A stretch of 16,048 bases of DNA, from positions 143,898 through 159,945 of the forward strand of contig NVXN01000004.1 in NCBI GenBank assembly GCA_002733915.1, read 5' to 3'. The notes beneath the pieces are model-generated. The model had not been told where the DNA came from. It searched no databases and saw only the letters and a program-made list of their open reading frames with translations. A program made the translations under genes and the position numbers. The DNA is from Aequorivita sp. Its GTDB lineage: Bacteria > Bacteroidota > Bacteroidia > Flavobacteriales > Flavobacteriaceae. Shown here one piece after another: positions 7,665-14,940 of this stretch (its first letter is position 1; each line of letters starts with the position of its first letter).

Positions 7665-9149
7665 TTAATACTTAATTAGCTTGCTCGTAAAAACTCCAAG
7701 ATTAGTTTCAATTTGCAACAAATACATACCCTGTGCAAAATTAGTGAGGTCTATTTCCTTGCTTTTTTTAGCATCAATTTTCATAATTTGATTTCCAGCT
7801 ATATCGGCAATGGTAATGGCAAATATTTCTGAATCATCTGCCATATATAGCGAAGCTTTGCCATCCGTGGGGTTGGGATAAAGCGAGAAGTTGTTTATGT
7901 GTTGTTCTTGTATGGACAATATACTTGAAGTACCGTACACTTTTACCTGACCAGCATCCTCACCATTTCCATCATAGAAGGGTGCTCCTGCGGCAAGCAC
8001 ATTTCCCCTACTATTCAAGCTTACGGAATACCCGAAACAATCTCCATAATTAGCGCCCAAGAGGGTTTCATCCACTTGCAGCCATTCTCCATTTAAATAT
8101 TGATACAGTTTTACCAATCCCCCATTGCCCGCAAAGCTAGAAGCTACGGCAACCACATGGCCATTTCCGTTTATACTTACGGCCCTGCCTAGATTATCAA
8201 ATTCATTTTCTCCATCTATATCGGCACCTAATTGCAACCATTCATTATCCTGAAATTCAAATATCCTAACCTGCCCGGAAGATATACCGTTGGCATCATT
8301 ATCTGCAGCACCTATGGCAACTATAGTTCCGGAGGCATTTAGGCTAACGGAACGGCCAGACAGATCGCCTGCTGCCTCTCCGTTTATATCTTCCCCTTGT
8401 TGCACCCAATCAGTACCATCAAATTGATACACTCTTACGTGTCCTGCATTATTACCTCCCCCACTGTTCGTTTTAGCACCTACAGCTATAATATTTCCGT
8501 GAAAATTTATACTTACGGCCTCTCCGGAATAATCCAAACCAAACTCCCCATTAATGTTATTTCCTACCTGAACCCAAGAATCATTCGTATATTCAAAAAC
8601 CTGGGTGCTGCCTCCGTTGTTACCGTTACCATTATTGCCCGGGGAACCAATCACAATTTTATTTCCGGTATGGTCCAGTGCTATGGCCTGCCCAAACATA
8701 TCGCCAAAAGATTGCCCTATTAAATCATTTCCCAACTGCACCCAAGTATTGTTTTCCAGGGTATATATCCGAACGAAACCATTGTCAAGCATGGGGTTTC
8801 CTATAGCCAGCACGTTACCATTGCCGTTCATACTTACCGCATACCCAAAAAAGCGCCCTTCTGGATCGCCTACTATGGTTTGTCCCAATTGCTGCCAGCT
8901 ATCGTTGGTATATTCATACACTTTTATCTGCCCTAGATGCGTTATTACATTTTGGTCCTGCACCTCTCCCACTACTACTCTGTTTCCCTCATTATTCAAG
9001 CTTACGGAAAAACCACTGTAATCGCCGGCCTGAACACCGTCCAGGGTTTCCCCCAACTGATAAAATTGACTAAAGCCTACTAAGGGACAAAAGAAGATAA
9101 GAAATAACAGTGTTTGTACGGAAAGATTTTTAGGTGTAGCAGTATGCAT
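7665..9149 (-). CDS. T9SS-secreted seven-repeat beta-propeller protein
   Basis: A 494-residue exported protein of unknown role. Residues 1 to about 28 are a signal peptide (hydrophobic core LLFLIFFCPLVGFSQ). Then come seven repeats of about 50-57 residues, each with the pattern G-D-x-x-G-x-[AS]-[VI]-[SA]-[ILM]-N-x-x-G-x-x-[VI]-A-[VI]-G, then [VT]-[RK]-V-[YF]-x-[YF] and W-x-Q-[LV]-G at the end. This is the form of FG-GAP/integrin-like propellers, and seven repeats suit a closed seven-bladed propeller. Asp- and Asn-rich loops suggest calcium binding. From about 411 to the end is a T9SS type A sorting domain (YPNPTDG at 424-430, GMYLLQI near the end), so it is sent to the cell surface or medium. 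Likely roles are adhesion or binding of polysaccharide or protein. No catalytic domain is seen. The ATG at 9147-9149 is supported by the signal peptide and an upstream promoter element. Confidence 0.88.
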   Translation of the reverse strand: MHTATPKNLSVQTLLFLIFFCPLVGFSQFYQLGETLDGVQAGDYSGFSVSLNNEGNRVVVGEVQDQNVITHLGQIKVYEYTNDSWQQLGQTIVGDPEGRFFGYAVSMNGNGNVLAIGNPMLDNGFVRIYTLENNTWVQLGNDLIGQSFGDMFGQAIALDHTGNKIVIGSPGNNGNGNNGGSTQVFEYTNDSWVQVGNNINGEFGLDYSGEAVSINFHGNIIAVGAKTNSGGGNNAGHVRVYQFDGTDWVQQGEDINGEAAGDLSGRSVSLNASGTIVAIGAADNDANGISSGQVRIFEFQDNEWLQLGADIDGENEFDNLGRAVSINGNGHVVAVASSFAGNGGLVKLYQYLNGEWLQVDETLLGANYGDCFGYSVSLNSRGNVLAAGAPFYDGNGEDAGQVKVYGTSSILSIQEQHINNFSLYPNPTDGKASLYMADDSEIFAITIADIAGNQIMKIDAKKSKEIDLTNFAQGMYLLQIETNLGVFTSKLIKY

Positions 9150-9170
9150 TAGGGCTTCATTAAATTATTA

Positions 9171-9178
9171 CAAACCTA
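9171..9178 (-). promoter_or_regulatory. Promoter -7 element of the beta-propeller gene
   Basis: TAGGTTTG on the - strand (CAAACCTA on +) matches the Bacteroidota TAnnTTTG element exactly and lies 21 bases before the start codon. A TTG on the - strand at 9203-9205 is 24 bases further upstream, slightly beyond the usual 17-23 base spacing for the -33 box. Confidence 0.5.
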
Positions 9179-9257
9179 ATTAAAACTTCCCATAACTGGC
9201 TTCAATTTCCTTTCTTGAAAAACTCATTTGTTATTTATGATAATTAATATTTTATGA

Positions 9258-9297
9258 CTGCGGAGGACAGGGGCGGGACGCCCACGCAGGCGGGGAA
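9258..9297. repeat. GC-rich island with small hairpin
   Basis: A sharply GC-rich stretch in otherwise AT-rich intergenic DNA between the two - strand genes. It holds a hairpin GGGCG (9271-9275), GGA loop, CGCCC (9279-9283), followed by CACGCAGGCGGGG. No T-run follows on the - strand, so it is a poor terminator. It looks like a fragment of an intergenic repeat family, but only one copy is in the window. Confidence 0.35.
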
Positions 9298-9322
9298 GAA
9301 TGGATTATTGGATGGTTGGGAT

Positions 9323-9976
9323 TTATAATTTGTTTAGCCCTTTCAGCTTTTCTAAATTCTCTTTATATCCATTTATCTTTTGGGTTAAAAGGGCGTCATA
9401 ACCAATCACAATAGTTTCAAATACAGGATTGTCTATAAAATTATTTTGGAGGAATGTAAAATCACGAAGTCTTATATTTTCAAAAAAGAAAGGGGTTACA
9501 TATTCATTTACATAGTCTGCCAATATAGCTTCTAGTTGAGAGGTGGTTTTATACGCATTATAAACGTCTATTAATTTTTCCCTATACTCAAAATCTCCAA
9601 TTAGTTCAAAATCACCTGATTCAGTAATGTTTTCCATAGTTACCGTAGATGGATGAAAGTCCGATAGGGACATCATACTTACCGATAAATTTTTAACCTC
9701 CTCACTTGAATAATTTTTTGAAAGAAGAGTTTGTTTTAGGGAATCAATATCATTTTTAGTTTTCTGTGCAAATTCCAGGGCTTCAGTAAGACTCGCTTCG
9801 TTCTTGCTGTTTTCTTCGGAAAAACTTTTTAAATAAACACTTTCCTTTGTTTTCGCTTTGTTTGCCTCATTAAAGTTATTGAGTTGAAAAGCTATGGTAA
9901 TGCCGATTATTACAATAAGAAGGTCAATCAATTTTGATTTCCAATCAATATCCTGAATCCATTTTATTTTTCCCAT
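9323..9976 (-). CDS. DUF6090-like single-pass membrane protein
   Basis: A 217-residue protein from the ATG at 9974-9976. Residues about 14-33 (KLIDLLIVIIGITIAFQLNN) form one membrane helix, followed by N-x-[FW]-N-E, a pattern typical of the DUF6090 family of Bacteroidota. The rest is a long, charged, mostly helical domain outside the membrane (periplasmic or cytoplasmic side not certain), with the conserved-looking stretch TMENITESGDFELIGD in the middle. No function is known for the family. An upstream in-frame ATG at 10043-10045 would add 23 residues but lies in the loop of a GC-rich hairpin (10035-10049) and would give a poorly conserved front, so it is rejected. It stands alone, with repeats on both sides. 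Confidence 0.7.
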   Translation of the reverse strand: MGKIKWIQDIDWKSKLIDLLIVIIGITIAFQLNNFNEANKAKTKESVYLKSFSEENSKNEASLTEALEFAQKTKNDIDSLKQTLLSKNYSSEEVKNLSVSMMSLSDFHPSTVTMENITESGDFELIGDFEYREKLIDVYNAYKTTSQLEAILADYVNEYVTPFFFENIRLRDFTFLQNNFIDNPVFETIVIGYDALLTQKINGYKENLEKLKGLNKL

Positions 9977-10034
9977 ATAATGATAATTGATATAAATGAT
10001 GTTTCTCGTTGAGTCGTATATCCCCCCGCTGCTT

Positions 10035-10049
10035 CGCGATTGCATCGCG
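10035..10049. repeat. Small perfect hairpin CGCGAT-TGC-ATCGCG
   Basis: Six-base arms CGCGAT (10035-10040) and ATCGCG (10044-10049) with a TGC loop, preceded by CCCCCCGCTGCTT. It sits about 60 bases before the start of the DUF6090-like gene and is clearly more GC-rich than its surroundings. It may be a remnant of an intergenic repeat. Confidence 0.4.
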
Positions 10050-10101
10050 TTCCTTTTATTTAAACCAAATATTAAATTTAACTATAATATCTATATCTAT
10101 G

Positions 10102-10178
10102 AAACTGTCATTTCACGCGATGGAAATTGGAAGCTGGAAGTTGGAAGTGTCCCTTCGACAGGCTCAGGATGACAGTTT
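10102..10178. repeat. Intergenic inverted repeat holding a heptamer tandem repeat
   Basis: Perfect 10-base arms AAACTGTCAT (10102-10111) and ATGACAGTTT (10169-10178) enclose two other repeats: four seven-base units TGGAAAT, TGGAAGC, TGGAAGT, TGGAAGT (10121-10148), and CCCTTCGACAGGCTCAGGAT (10151-10170) running into the right arm. The last is a sequence I know as a frequent intergenic repeat in Bacteroidota genomes. No gene is present in this space (10046-10272). Confidence 0.7.
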
Positions 10179-10214
10179 TGAGAAATGAGAAGTAAAAAAT
10201 GGTTTGGATAGTAC

Positions 10215-10252
10215 AAAAAAGGCTTCGATTTAAAAAAAATCAAAGCCTTCTT
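10215..10252 (-). terminator. Intrinsic terminator of the lipoprotein gene
   Basis: On the - strand, AAGGCTTTGATTT pairs with AAATCGAAGCCTT with one mismatch and is followed by six T (complement of 10215-10220). It starts about 20 bases after the stop codon of the lipoprotein gene, as expected for a rho-independent terminator. Confidence 0.8.
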
Positions 10253-10272
10253 CCTATTTAGGATTTATCTAA

Positions 10273-10845
10273 TTATCTATTATAGATAACTTCTGCGTCT
10301 TTTACATTTGCGGGTAAATCGTTCATTGTTGCTACATACATATTTCTATTGTTGTAGATTCTGTTCGGTTTTTTTCCAACAATAATATATTTTACATCCA
10401 GATCGGGTGCATTAAGAGTTACTTGATCTTGAACACGCATTTTTTTATCTCCAAGACTTGTTGTCAGCTCTTCAAGGGCCGCAATTACATAAAGCCTGTT
10501 ATTAGTGGCCCTAATTTCCTTGATTTCTATATCGTGTTCTACTCCCTCAACTTCTGCATCAACAATAAGTTCTTGTTCATACTCTTCTTCATTGGGCATA
10601 TCAACATTAATAGTTGGAACTTCCACTTTTTCTTCTTCCATTACCACTACAACCTTAGGGACCTCTACTGTTTTGGTAGCTGTACTCACATCGACGTCAG
10701 CCCAATTAACATCAAATTCCGGAAGATTACCTTCTTCCACGTCAACATCCACTTCCGGTAATTCAGTTTTGCCTTTTTTGTCGATATTACAACTTGTTGC
10801 CGTAATCAATGTTAATGCTAAAATTGGTACAATAAACCTTTTCAT
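10273..10845 (-). CDS. Acidic, valine-rich predicted lipoprotein
   Basis: A 190-residue protein. Residues 1-18 form a lipoprotein signal with lipobox ATSC, so Cys19 would be lipidated and the protein anchored in the inner or outer membrane facing the periplasm. Residues about 28-105 are low complexity and very acidic, built of short strands of the type [LV]PE[VF]DV, VEVPKVVVV and VEVPTINVDMP, giving a loose repeat of about 20-25 residues. Residues about 105-190 look like a small folded domain (IKEIRATNNRLYVIAALEEL, then a conserved-looking tail with KYIIVGKKPN). I do not recognise a family. The ATG at 10843-10845 is preceded by an A-rich leader on the - strand, common in Bacteroidota genes without a Shine-Dalgarno site. 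It has its own terminator and faces the LuxR-type gene divergently. Confidence 0.75.
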   Translation of the reverse strand: MKRFIVPILALTLITATSCNIDKKGKTELPEVDVDVEEGNLPEFDVNWADVDVSTATKTVEVPKVVVVMEEEKVEVPTINVDMPNEEEYEQELIVDAEVEGVEHDIEIKEIRATNNRLYVIAALEELTTSLGDKKMRVQDQVTLNAPDLDVKYIIVGKKPNRIYNNRNMYVATMNDLPANVKDAEVIYNR

Positions 10846-11183
10846 TTTTTTTTAGTTTTTTGTTCATTTATGGGAATAAATTTGAAAAATCAAATTTCAT
10901 AACCTATAAATGATGGTTAATATAAAATTGGATTTAGTTTTTTCTAAATCAAGTTTAGATATAATTTAAGCCTTATTTTGAGATCAGTAGTTAACAAAAT
11001 CTTATTTAGCTGTTTCTTAACTTTTTAAAAATTAATTTTTCTTTGGATGAAAATGCACAATGTGTAAAAAAATGTACGATTTTAAACACGTATCTGTCTC
11101 GTTATCATCACATTTAAAATACCTCCAAAACATTTGGGAATGGATTGAAATCTATATTTATCGGTAGGTTGAAGTTTTTTTTA
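10846..11183. promoter_or_regulatory. Divergent intergenic region with two small inverted repeats
   Basis: A very AT-rich space of 338 bases between the divergent lipoprotein and regulator genes, so it must carry both promoters. It contains two hairpin-type inverted repeats: AAATTTGA (10878-10885) / TCAAATTT (10890-10897), and GATTTAG (10931-10937) / CTAAATC (10944-10950). Both lie on the lipoprotein side and could be operators or mRNA leader hairpins. No exact TAnnTTTG was found on either strand. TATATTTA at 11153-11160 with TTTG at 11133-11136 (16 bases apart) is the nearest candidate for the regulator gene. Confidence 0.4.
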
Positions 11184-12005
11184 ATGCAGAAAAAATTGTT
11201 TGGGAAAAATGATATATTTAGCCAAAAAATACTTGAAAAATTTATGGGCAATGAAATCCTCAAACTTCATTCAATATGGGAAAAAACACAGCTCACAGCC
11301 ACTAAAAATACTTCTTTAACTCAATTTAAATTTGAAGAATTAATAAACTCCATAATAAGTACAGGCCCCTTTTATTATTACATCATCGATTTTTTTGACA
11401 TGTCACTGTCAAACGTGAGTAAATCTATAACCGACATACATGGATTTGACCCTGCCACGGTTAGCTTTAACGATATTTTAGCAACGATCCATACTGACGA
11501 TATGGATTTTGTGGCCGCAGCCGAACAAGCGAATTTAGAATTTCTATATGGCACCCTCGGAAAGGATCTGGTTTTAAATTACAAATCCTGTTTTTCCTTT
11601 AGAAGCCGCATGAAAGATGGTAGCTATGCCATGTTAAACCATCAAGCACTGCTTCTAACCTTGGATGATGCCGGAAATTTTGGCAAATCCTTAAATATCC
11701 ATACGCGCATAGACCACCTTACCAAAAACAATACCCATACCCTTTCTTTAATTGGGTTAAACGATTTGCCTTCCTTCTTAAATATTCCAGTGGCCGGTTT
11801 TACCAATATCTCCATAAAATATTCCAAAAGGGAAATTGATATACTCAAACTAATAGCTAATGGACAAGATAATAATGAAATTGCAGCTGCTTTATTCATA
11901 AGTCCACTAACGGTAAAAACCCACCGCAACAACATTCTCAGAAAGACGGATTGTAAGAATACTTCTGAACTTATAAAGAAGTGCATCTTGCAAGGGCTTA
12001 TTTAA
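11184..12005 (+). CDS. LuxR-type transcriptional regulator with PAS-like sensor domain
   Basis: A 273-residue protein from the ATG at 11184. The last 62 residues are a LuxR/GerE helix-turn-helix domain (YSKREIDILKLIANGQDNNEIAAALFIS, then PLTVKTHRNNILRK as recognition helix). The middle (about 50-190) resembles a PAS fold as found in a Flavobacteriia family of such regulators: GPFYYYIIDF, HGFDPATV, IHTDDMDFV and FRSRMKDGSY are its typical stretches. There is no receiver-domain phosphorylation site, so the signal is probably a small ligand or protein contact. The start is uncertain: an upstream TTG at 11145 gives a basic, unusual front, and the ATG at 11244 (MGNEILKLHSIWEK) fits the usual start of the family as well as 11184. 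It lies directly upstream of the five-gene exported-protein unit in the same direction and may control it. Confidence 0.85.
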   Translation: MQKKLFGKNDIFSQKILEKFMGNEILKLHSIWEKTQLTATKNTSLTQFKFEELINSIISTGPFYYYIIDFFDMSLSNVSKSITDIHGFDPATVSFNDILATIHTDDMDFVAAAEQANLEFLYGTLGKDLVLNYKSCFSFRSRMKDGSYAMLNHQALLLTLDDAGNFGKSLNIHTRIDHLTKNNTHTLSLIGLNDLPSFLNIPVAGFTNISIKYSKREIDILKLIANGQDNNEIAAALFISPLTVKTHRNNILRKTDCKNTSELIKKCILQGLI

Positions 12006-12025
12006 AAAATACGCATTTAGGTGTA

Positions 12026-12056
12026 TTGGTTTATATGTTAACATCTTGTTAATTTG
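12026..12056 (+). promoter_or_regulatory. Candidate promoter of the exported-protein unit
   Basis: TTG (12026-12028) and TTAATTTG (12049-12056) are 20 bases apart, a good spacing for Bacteroidota -33 and -7 boxes. The second element differs from TAnnTTTG by one base. It would start transcription a little before the ATG at 12079. Confidence 0.35.
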
Positions 12057-12078
12057 TTTAAACCTAAACCCACGTGAA

Positions 12079-12573
12079 ATGAGATATTTAATTCTCTTCC
12101 TTATTTCGTTTCTGTGCTGCCAACTTACTTTTTCACAAAACCCCAATCAGTTTATTGGCACTTGGCAACTCGAAAAGATTTCCTATAAAAAGATAGCTGC
12201 AACCAATGATGGAGAACAGCAATTTCGAGATGTATTTAATACTGCCTTATACTCTAAATTGAATGAAAAGCAACGGTTGGATCTTTATGAATTGGAGCAA
12301 CTTAATGAAAAAGCTGTCGAACTCGTGAAATTGTATTACCAAAGCGAGATTGAGTTTCAGGCTAACCAAGTTTTCTACAATCGTTCAAAAATGCTGGCGC
12401 AACCTACTTCTGGGGAATATCTTTTGGATGGAAAAAAATTGCTGATGGAATGGGAAACTGCTGATAGATACACTTATAAAATATTGAAGCTAAATAACTC
12501 ACAGCTTGTCTGGATGGATGTGGATTTGGGGGTTGTTTATTATTATATAAATATTAAAACTGAAAAATTATGA
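12079..12573 (+). CDS. Small exported protein, possibly lipocalin-like
   Basis: A 164-residue protein of unknown function. A signal peptide (LILFLISFLCCQLTFSQ) ends near residue 19, so the mature part is periplasmic or outside. The mature start NQFIGTWQLEKISYKK and the later pattern of short strands (GEYLLDGKKLLMEW, YTYKILKLNNSQLVWMD, VVYYYINI) resemble small lipocalin-like proteins of Bacteroidota that start with a GxWxL motif; a helical, charged stretch (about 50-90) is inserted between the first and later strands. That fold is an inference. ATG at 12079 is chosen since an upstream in-frame TTG (12046) lies in the presumed promoter and would put extra polar residues before the signal peptide. 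Its stop overlaps the next start by four bases (ATGA), so the two are translationally coupled. Confidence 0.75.
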   Translation: MRYLILFLISFLCCQLTFSQNPNQFIGTWQLEKISYKKIAATNDGEQQFRDVFNTALYSKLNEKQRLDLYELEQLNEKAVELVKLYYQSEIEFQANQVFYNRSKMLAQPTSGEYLLDGKKLLMEWETADRYTYKILKLNNSQLVWMDVDLGVVYYYINIKTEKL

Positions 12574-13073
12574 AACAATTTATCTCAATTTGCCTTTTTG
12601 TTATTATCTCATTTATTGGGAGCGCACAAGGAACCAAACAATTTTATATTGTTTTTGAAACACAAGATTATGCTGCAAAACAGTTCGTAAATGGAAAACA
12701 AGATTGGAAACCTGAAGTGCCCTATAAAAAATATGTTCGTTTTGTTACCACACCATTTGAAGCTCCGACAGAATTAAGAGATGACAATGGTTTACAAACT
12801 GCACTAAGCAATCAATTGGCGGAATTTATTTTTAAAAACAACTTGGCTTTATTTGAAAAATTAAAACGCCAAAACACCAGCTTTAATTTTAGTTTAAGAG
12901 ATTACAACGAACGGGATTATAATATCAGCACTAAAGATTGTGAAAGTTGTAATTATCAGTATGAAAAAACCATTATTGAAGGATTTAATTTCAAATCTGT
13001 AAAAGAAAATTCGTATTCAGATTATTACAAGCAAATGGCTGAATTTATTACAGGGGAAAAGTTTCCATATTAA
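12570..13073 (+). CDS. Small exported protein of unknown function with a CxxC pair
   Basis: A 167-residue protein. The signal peptide (FISICLFVIISFIGSAQ) ends near residue 20. The mature part is mixed and charged with many Tyr, Phe and Lys. It has a Cys-Glu-Ser-Cys pair at 124-127, the only cysteines after the signal peptide, which could form a disulfide or bind metal. No known domain is recognised. It overlaps the gene before by four bases and the next gene follows after 22 bases, so it belongs to one operon. The ATG at 12570 is well supported by the coupling and the signal peptide. Confidence 0.75.
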   Translation: MKQFISICLFVIISFIGSAQGTKQFYIVFETQDYAAKQFVNGKQDWKPEVPYKKYVRFVTTPFEAPTELRDDNGLQTALSNQLAEFIFKNNLALFEKLKRQNTSFNFSLRDYNERDYNISTKDCESCNYQYEKTIIEGFNFKSVKENSYSDYYKQMAEFITGEKFPY

Positions 13074-13095
13074 AATTATCCCTAAAGCTTAATCT

Positions 13096-13914
13096 ATGAA
13101 ACCAAATCTAATCCTCGTATTTCTTTTTCTCATTTTAAATTTCCAAACAAATGCCCAAATCGAGAAAAAATATTATTCAAATACTACCACCTTAAAAGAA
13201 ACAGGAAATCTAAAAAAAGGACTGAAAGAGGGAATTTGGGAAACCTTTTATGAAAACGGAAAATTAGAAACGGTTGGCAATTATACAGATGGTGAGAAAA
13301 AAGGCGAATGGAAAGTTTATTTTGACAACGGACAATTAGCTGGGGTTGGTAATTATACTTCTACAAATTTTCCAACTCCCGGTACTTGGAAGTTTTATAC
13401 GAAAGAGGGTATAGAACAAACTTTTAATTGCAGTAACCCAACAAAAGAACAGTTGGCAGGTACTTGCCATGCCATTTATGAAAAACAAATGGCTTTAAAT
13501 CCCAACCCTGGAGTTAGCTATGGATATCAAGAAAGTATTTGGGAAATGTCCTGCGCTATTACTGGGCAAGATATCATTGAATCTGCCAAACTAAAAATTC
13601 AATTGATGTGGAATAGAATTCGTACTTCTTTTAGATGTTATAAATATCCAAATTATATTTCTTCTGAAAGAAACATTACAAAATTTAGTTTGGACACAGG
13701 TTTCACCACATTTTTAACTGAGGCGGTAAAAAGATATGATTTAGATATGAATTTTATTGATCCTACTGACAATAAAACTATTCTAGATTTTATTCAAGAG
13801 AGGGAATCATATGTTAGAAATAGCCCACCGATAGATAATGAGAAAGCAGACGAATATAACCGAATCTATAAACTTCTAAGAAATAACGGTGCTAAACATG
13901 CCAGTGAATTATAA
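13096..13914 (+). CDS. Exported protein with MORN-type repeats
   Basis: A 272-residue protein. Signal peptide to about residue 21 (LILVFLFLILNFQTNAQ). Residues about 40-110 carry MORN_2-type repeats: GLKEGIWETFYENGKLETVGNY, GEKKGEWKVYFDNGQLAGVGNY, and PGTWKFYTKEG, the beta-hairpin repeats found in many secreted Bacteroidota proteins and in YwqK-type proteins. The remaining 160 residues are not recognised by motif: they hold several cysteines and aromatic residues, and end in KTILDFIQERES...YKLLRNNGAKHASEL, which resembles the last ankyrin-like helix pair of some Bacteroidota repeat proteins. The role is unknown; binding to membrane or protein partners is usual for MORN repeats. The next gene follows after only nine bases. 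Confidence 0.75.
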   Translation: MKPNLILVFLFLILNFQTNAQIEKKYYSNTTTLKETGNLKKGLKEGIWETFYENGKLETVGNYTDGEKKGEWKVYFDNGQLAGVGNYTSTNFPTPGTWKFYTKEGIEQTFNCSNPTKEQLAGTCHAIYEKQMALNPNPGVSYGYQESIWEMSCAITGQDIIESAKLKIQLMWNRIRTSFRCYKYPNYISSERNITKFSLDTGFTTFLTEAVKRYDLDMNFIDPTDNKTILDFIQERESYVRNSPPIDNEKADEYNRIYKLLRNNGAKHASEL

Positions 13915-13923
13915 CACTTGATA

Positions 13924-14454
13924 ATGAAACTCTCCAAGGAAGAAAAAAAATTCTGGCAGCGCCATTTTCGCATTGAGAAATTAGAAAACATTCCAACAGA
14001 AATGTCAGGTTACACCGCAATTGATGAAAGTAATGACGATGAATTTTTCTATTATCTTTCAAAAAGAGTATCCATTATTCCTAAAATATATTTGAAAAGG
14101 ACATGGGTTACCGATGAAGGCGTTGCGCACATCCGCAAGTTACAGCAATTAAAAGAACTTACGTTGCGCAGCCACCCAAATATTACCAAAGCCAGTATCC
14201 CCTACTTCAATCAAATGCCGCATTTAGAACGGTTGAACATCACCAGAACCCAAATCACACTTTCCCATTTATGTGAATCTTTAAACAACCAAAACTTGAA
14301 AGAAGTCTTTTTAGATTCGGAAGAAAACGAAACTGAAGAGGAAATCCTAGAAATGGGATTTATTTTAAAAGAGCGCATGCCAAATTGTAATATCTATTTG
14401 GATGTTTCCCATACGGAATACACATCGGGTTATCCTGAAAAACCAATTTATTAA
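13924..14454 (+). CDS. Cytoplasmic leucine-rich-repeat protein
   Basis: A 176-residue protein with no signal peptide, so it is the only gene of this unit with a cytoplasmic product. Residues about 55-125 form short leucine-rich repeats (IYLKRTWVTDEGVAHI, LKELTLRSHPNITKASI, LERLNITRTQITLSHL, LKEVFLDSEEN), a solenoid usually used for protein binding. The N-terminal part (KLSKEEKKFWQRHFRIEKLE) is charged and helical; the tail has FILKERMPNCNIYLDVSHTEY. The start is ATG at 13924; a TTG six bases earlier is not needed. Part of this tail is duplicated as a fragment at 14934-15119. A role as a binding or immunity-type partner of a neighbouring product is possible but unproved. Confidence 0.75.
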   Translation: MKLSKEEKKFWQRHFRIEKLENIPTEMSGYTAIDESNDDEFFYYLSKRVSIIPKIYLKRTWVTDEGVAHIRKLQQLKELTLRSHPNITKASIPYFNQMPHLERLNITRTQITLSHLCESLNNQNLKEVFLDSEENETEEEILEMGFILKERMPNCNIYLDVSHTEYTSGYPEKPIY

Positions 14455-14478
14455 TAAATAACCTTAAAAAATAACCTT

Positions 14479-14940
14479 ATGAAAAAAACAAGTATAATTT
14501 GTCTATTGATTATGATCTGTTCAGTAAACTGTAGCTTTTCACAAAATAAAGAATGTCCACCCATTCAAAAATTTTTAGAAAAAATTAAATTAGATGAGCA
14601 TACATGGACAGGGAATGAAGCAGAAGTGTCTCAAAAACTTTCAAAAAACACCTTTATTTACACTGAAAAAGATAAAACAGACGGATTTAAAACATTCCAG
14701 AAATATGAAAATATAGATTGGTCTAGCTACAAAGGGCATCTTATTTCAGGAAAAATTGAATATAAAAATAATAAGTATCTAGGATGTATTTTTTTCTTCT
14801 CTACTGAATTCACTGAGATTTATTATAATGATGAAGAAATTGATGAGCCAAAACAAACGAATAAATTTTCATTTTACGTTTTAGCCGAAGATGAGAAAGA
14901 ATTTTTAAAAGTATTGAAAGACTGGGAAGGTGAGTTATAA
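14479..14940 (+). CDS. Small exported protein of unknown function
   Basis: A 153-residue protein with a signal peptide (TSIICLLIMICSVNCSFSQ, cleavage near residue 22). The mature part begins KECPPIQKFLEKIKLDEHTW and is lysine- and glutamate-rich with a hydrophobic middle (YLGCIFFFSTEFTEIYYN) and an acidic C terminus. No known domain is recognised. The DNA is clearly more AT-rich than the flanking core genes, as in the rest of this unit. It follows the leucine-rich-repeat gene after 24 bases and its stop abuts the truncated copy of that gene's tail. Confidence 0.7.
   Translation: MKKTSIICLLIMICSVNCSFSQNKECPPIQKFLEKIKLDEHTWTGNEAEVSQKLSKNTFIYTEKDKTDGFKTFQKYENIDWSSYKGHLISGKIEYKNNKYLGCIFFFSTEFTEIYYNDEEIDEPKQTNKFSFYVLAEDEKEFLKVLKDWEGEL

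Noticed and set aside
8605-9021. Open frame of 138 codons opposite the propeller gene
   Set aside because: It is Pro/Ser/Leu-rich antisense of the Gly/Asn-rich repeats and has no coding features of its own.
10505-10855. 116-residue open frame opposite the lipoprotein gene
   Set aside because: Its Ser/Thr-rich low-complexity sequence is the mirror of the acidic Val-rich repeats on the other strand; no promoter or family match.
11056-11064. CACA-A-TGTG palindrome as regulator operator
   Set aside because: Only nine bases, single copy in AT-rich DNA; too weak to call.
11145-11183. TTG start at 11145 for the LuxR-type regulator
   Set aside because: It overlaps the best promoter candidate and adds a basic front not expected in the family; ATG at 11184 or 11244 is more likely.
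13096-13914. YwqK-type toxin-antitoxin component
   Set aside because: The label is often attached to MORN-repeat proteins, but this one is exported, has a large unrelated C-terminal part and no toxin gene is seen beside it.
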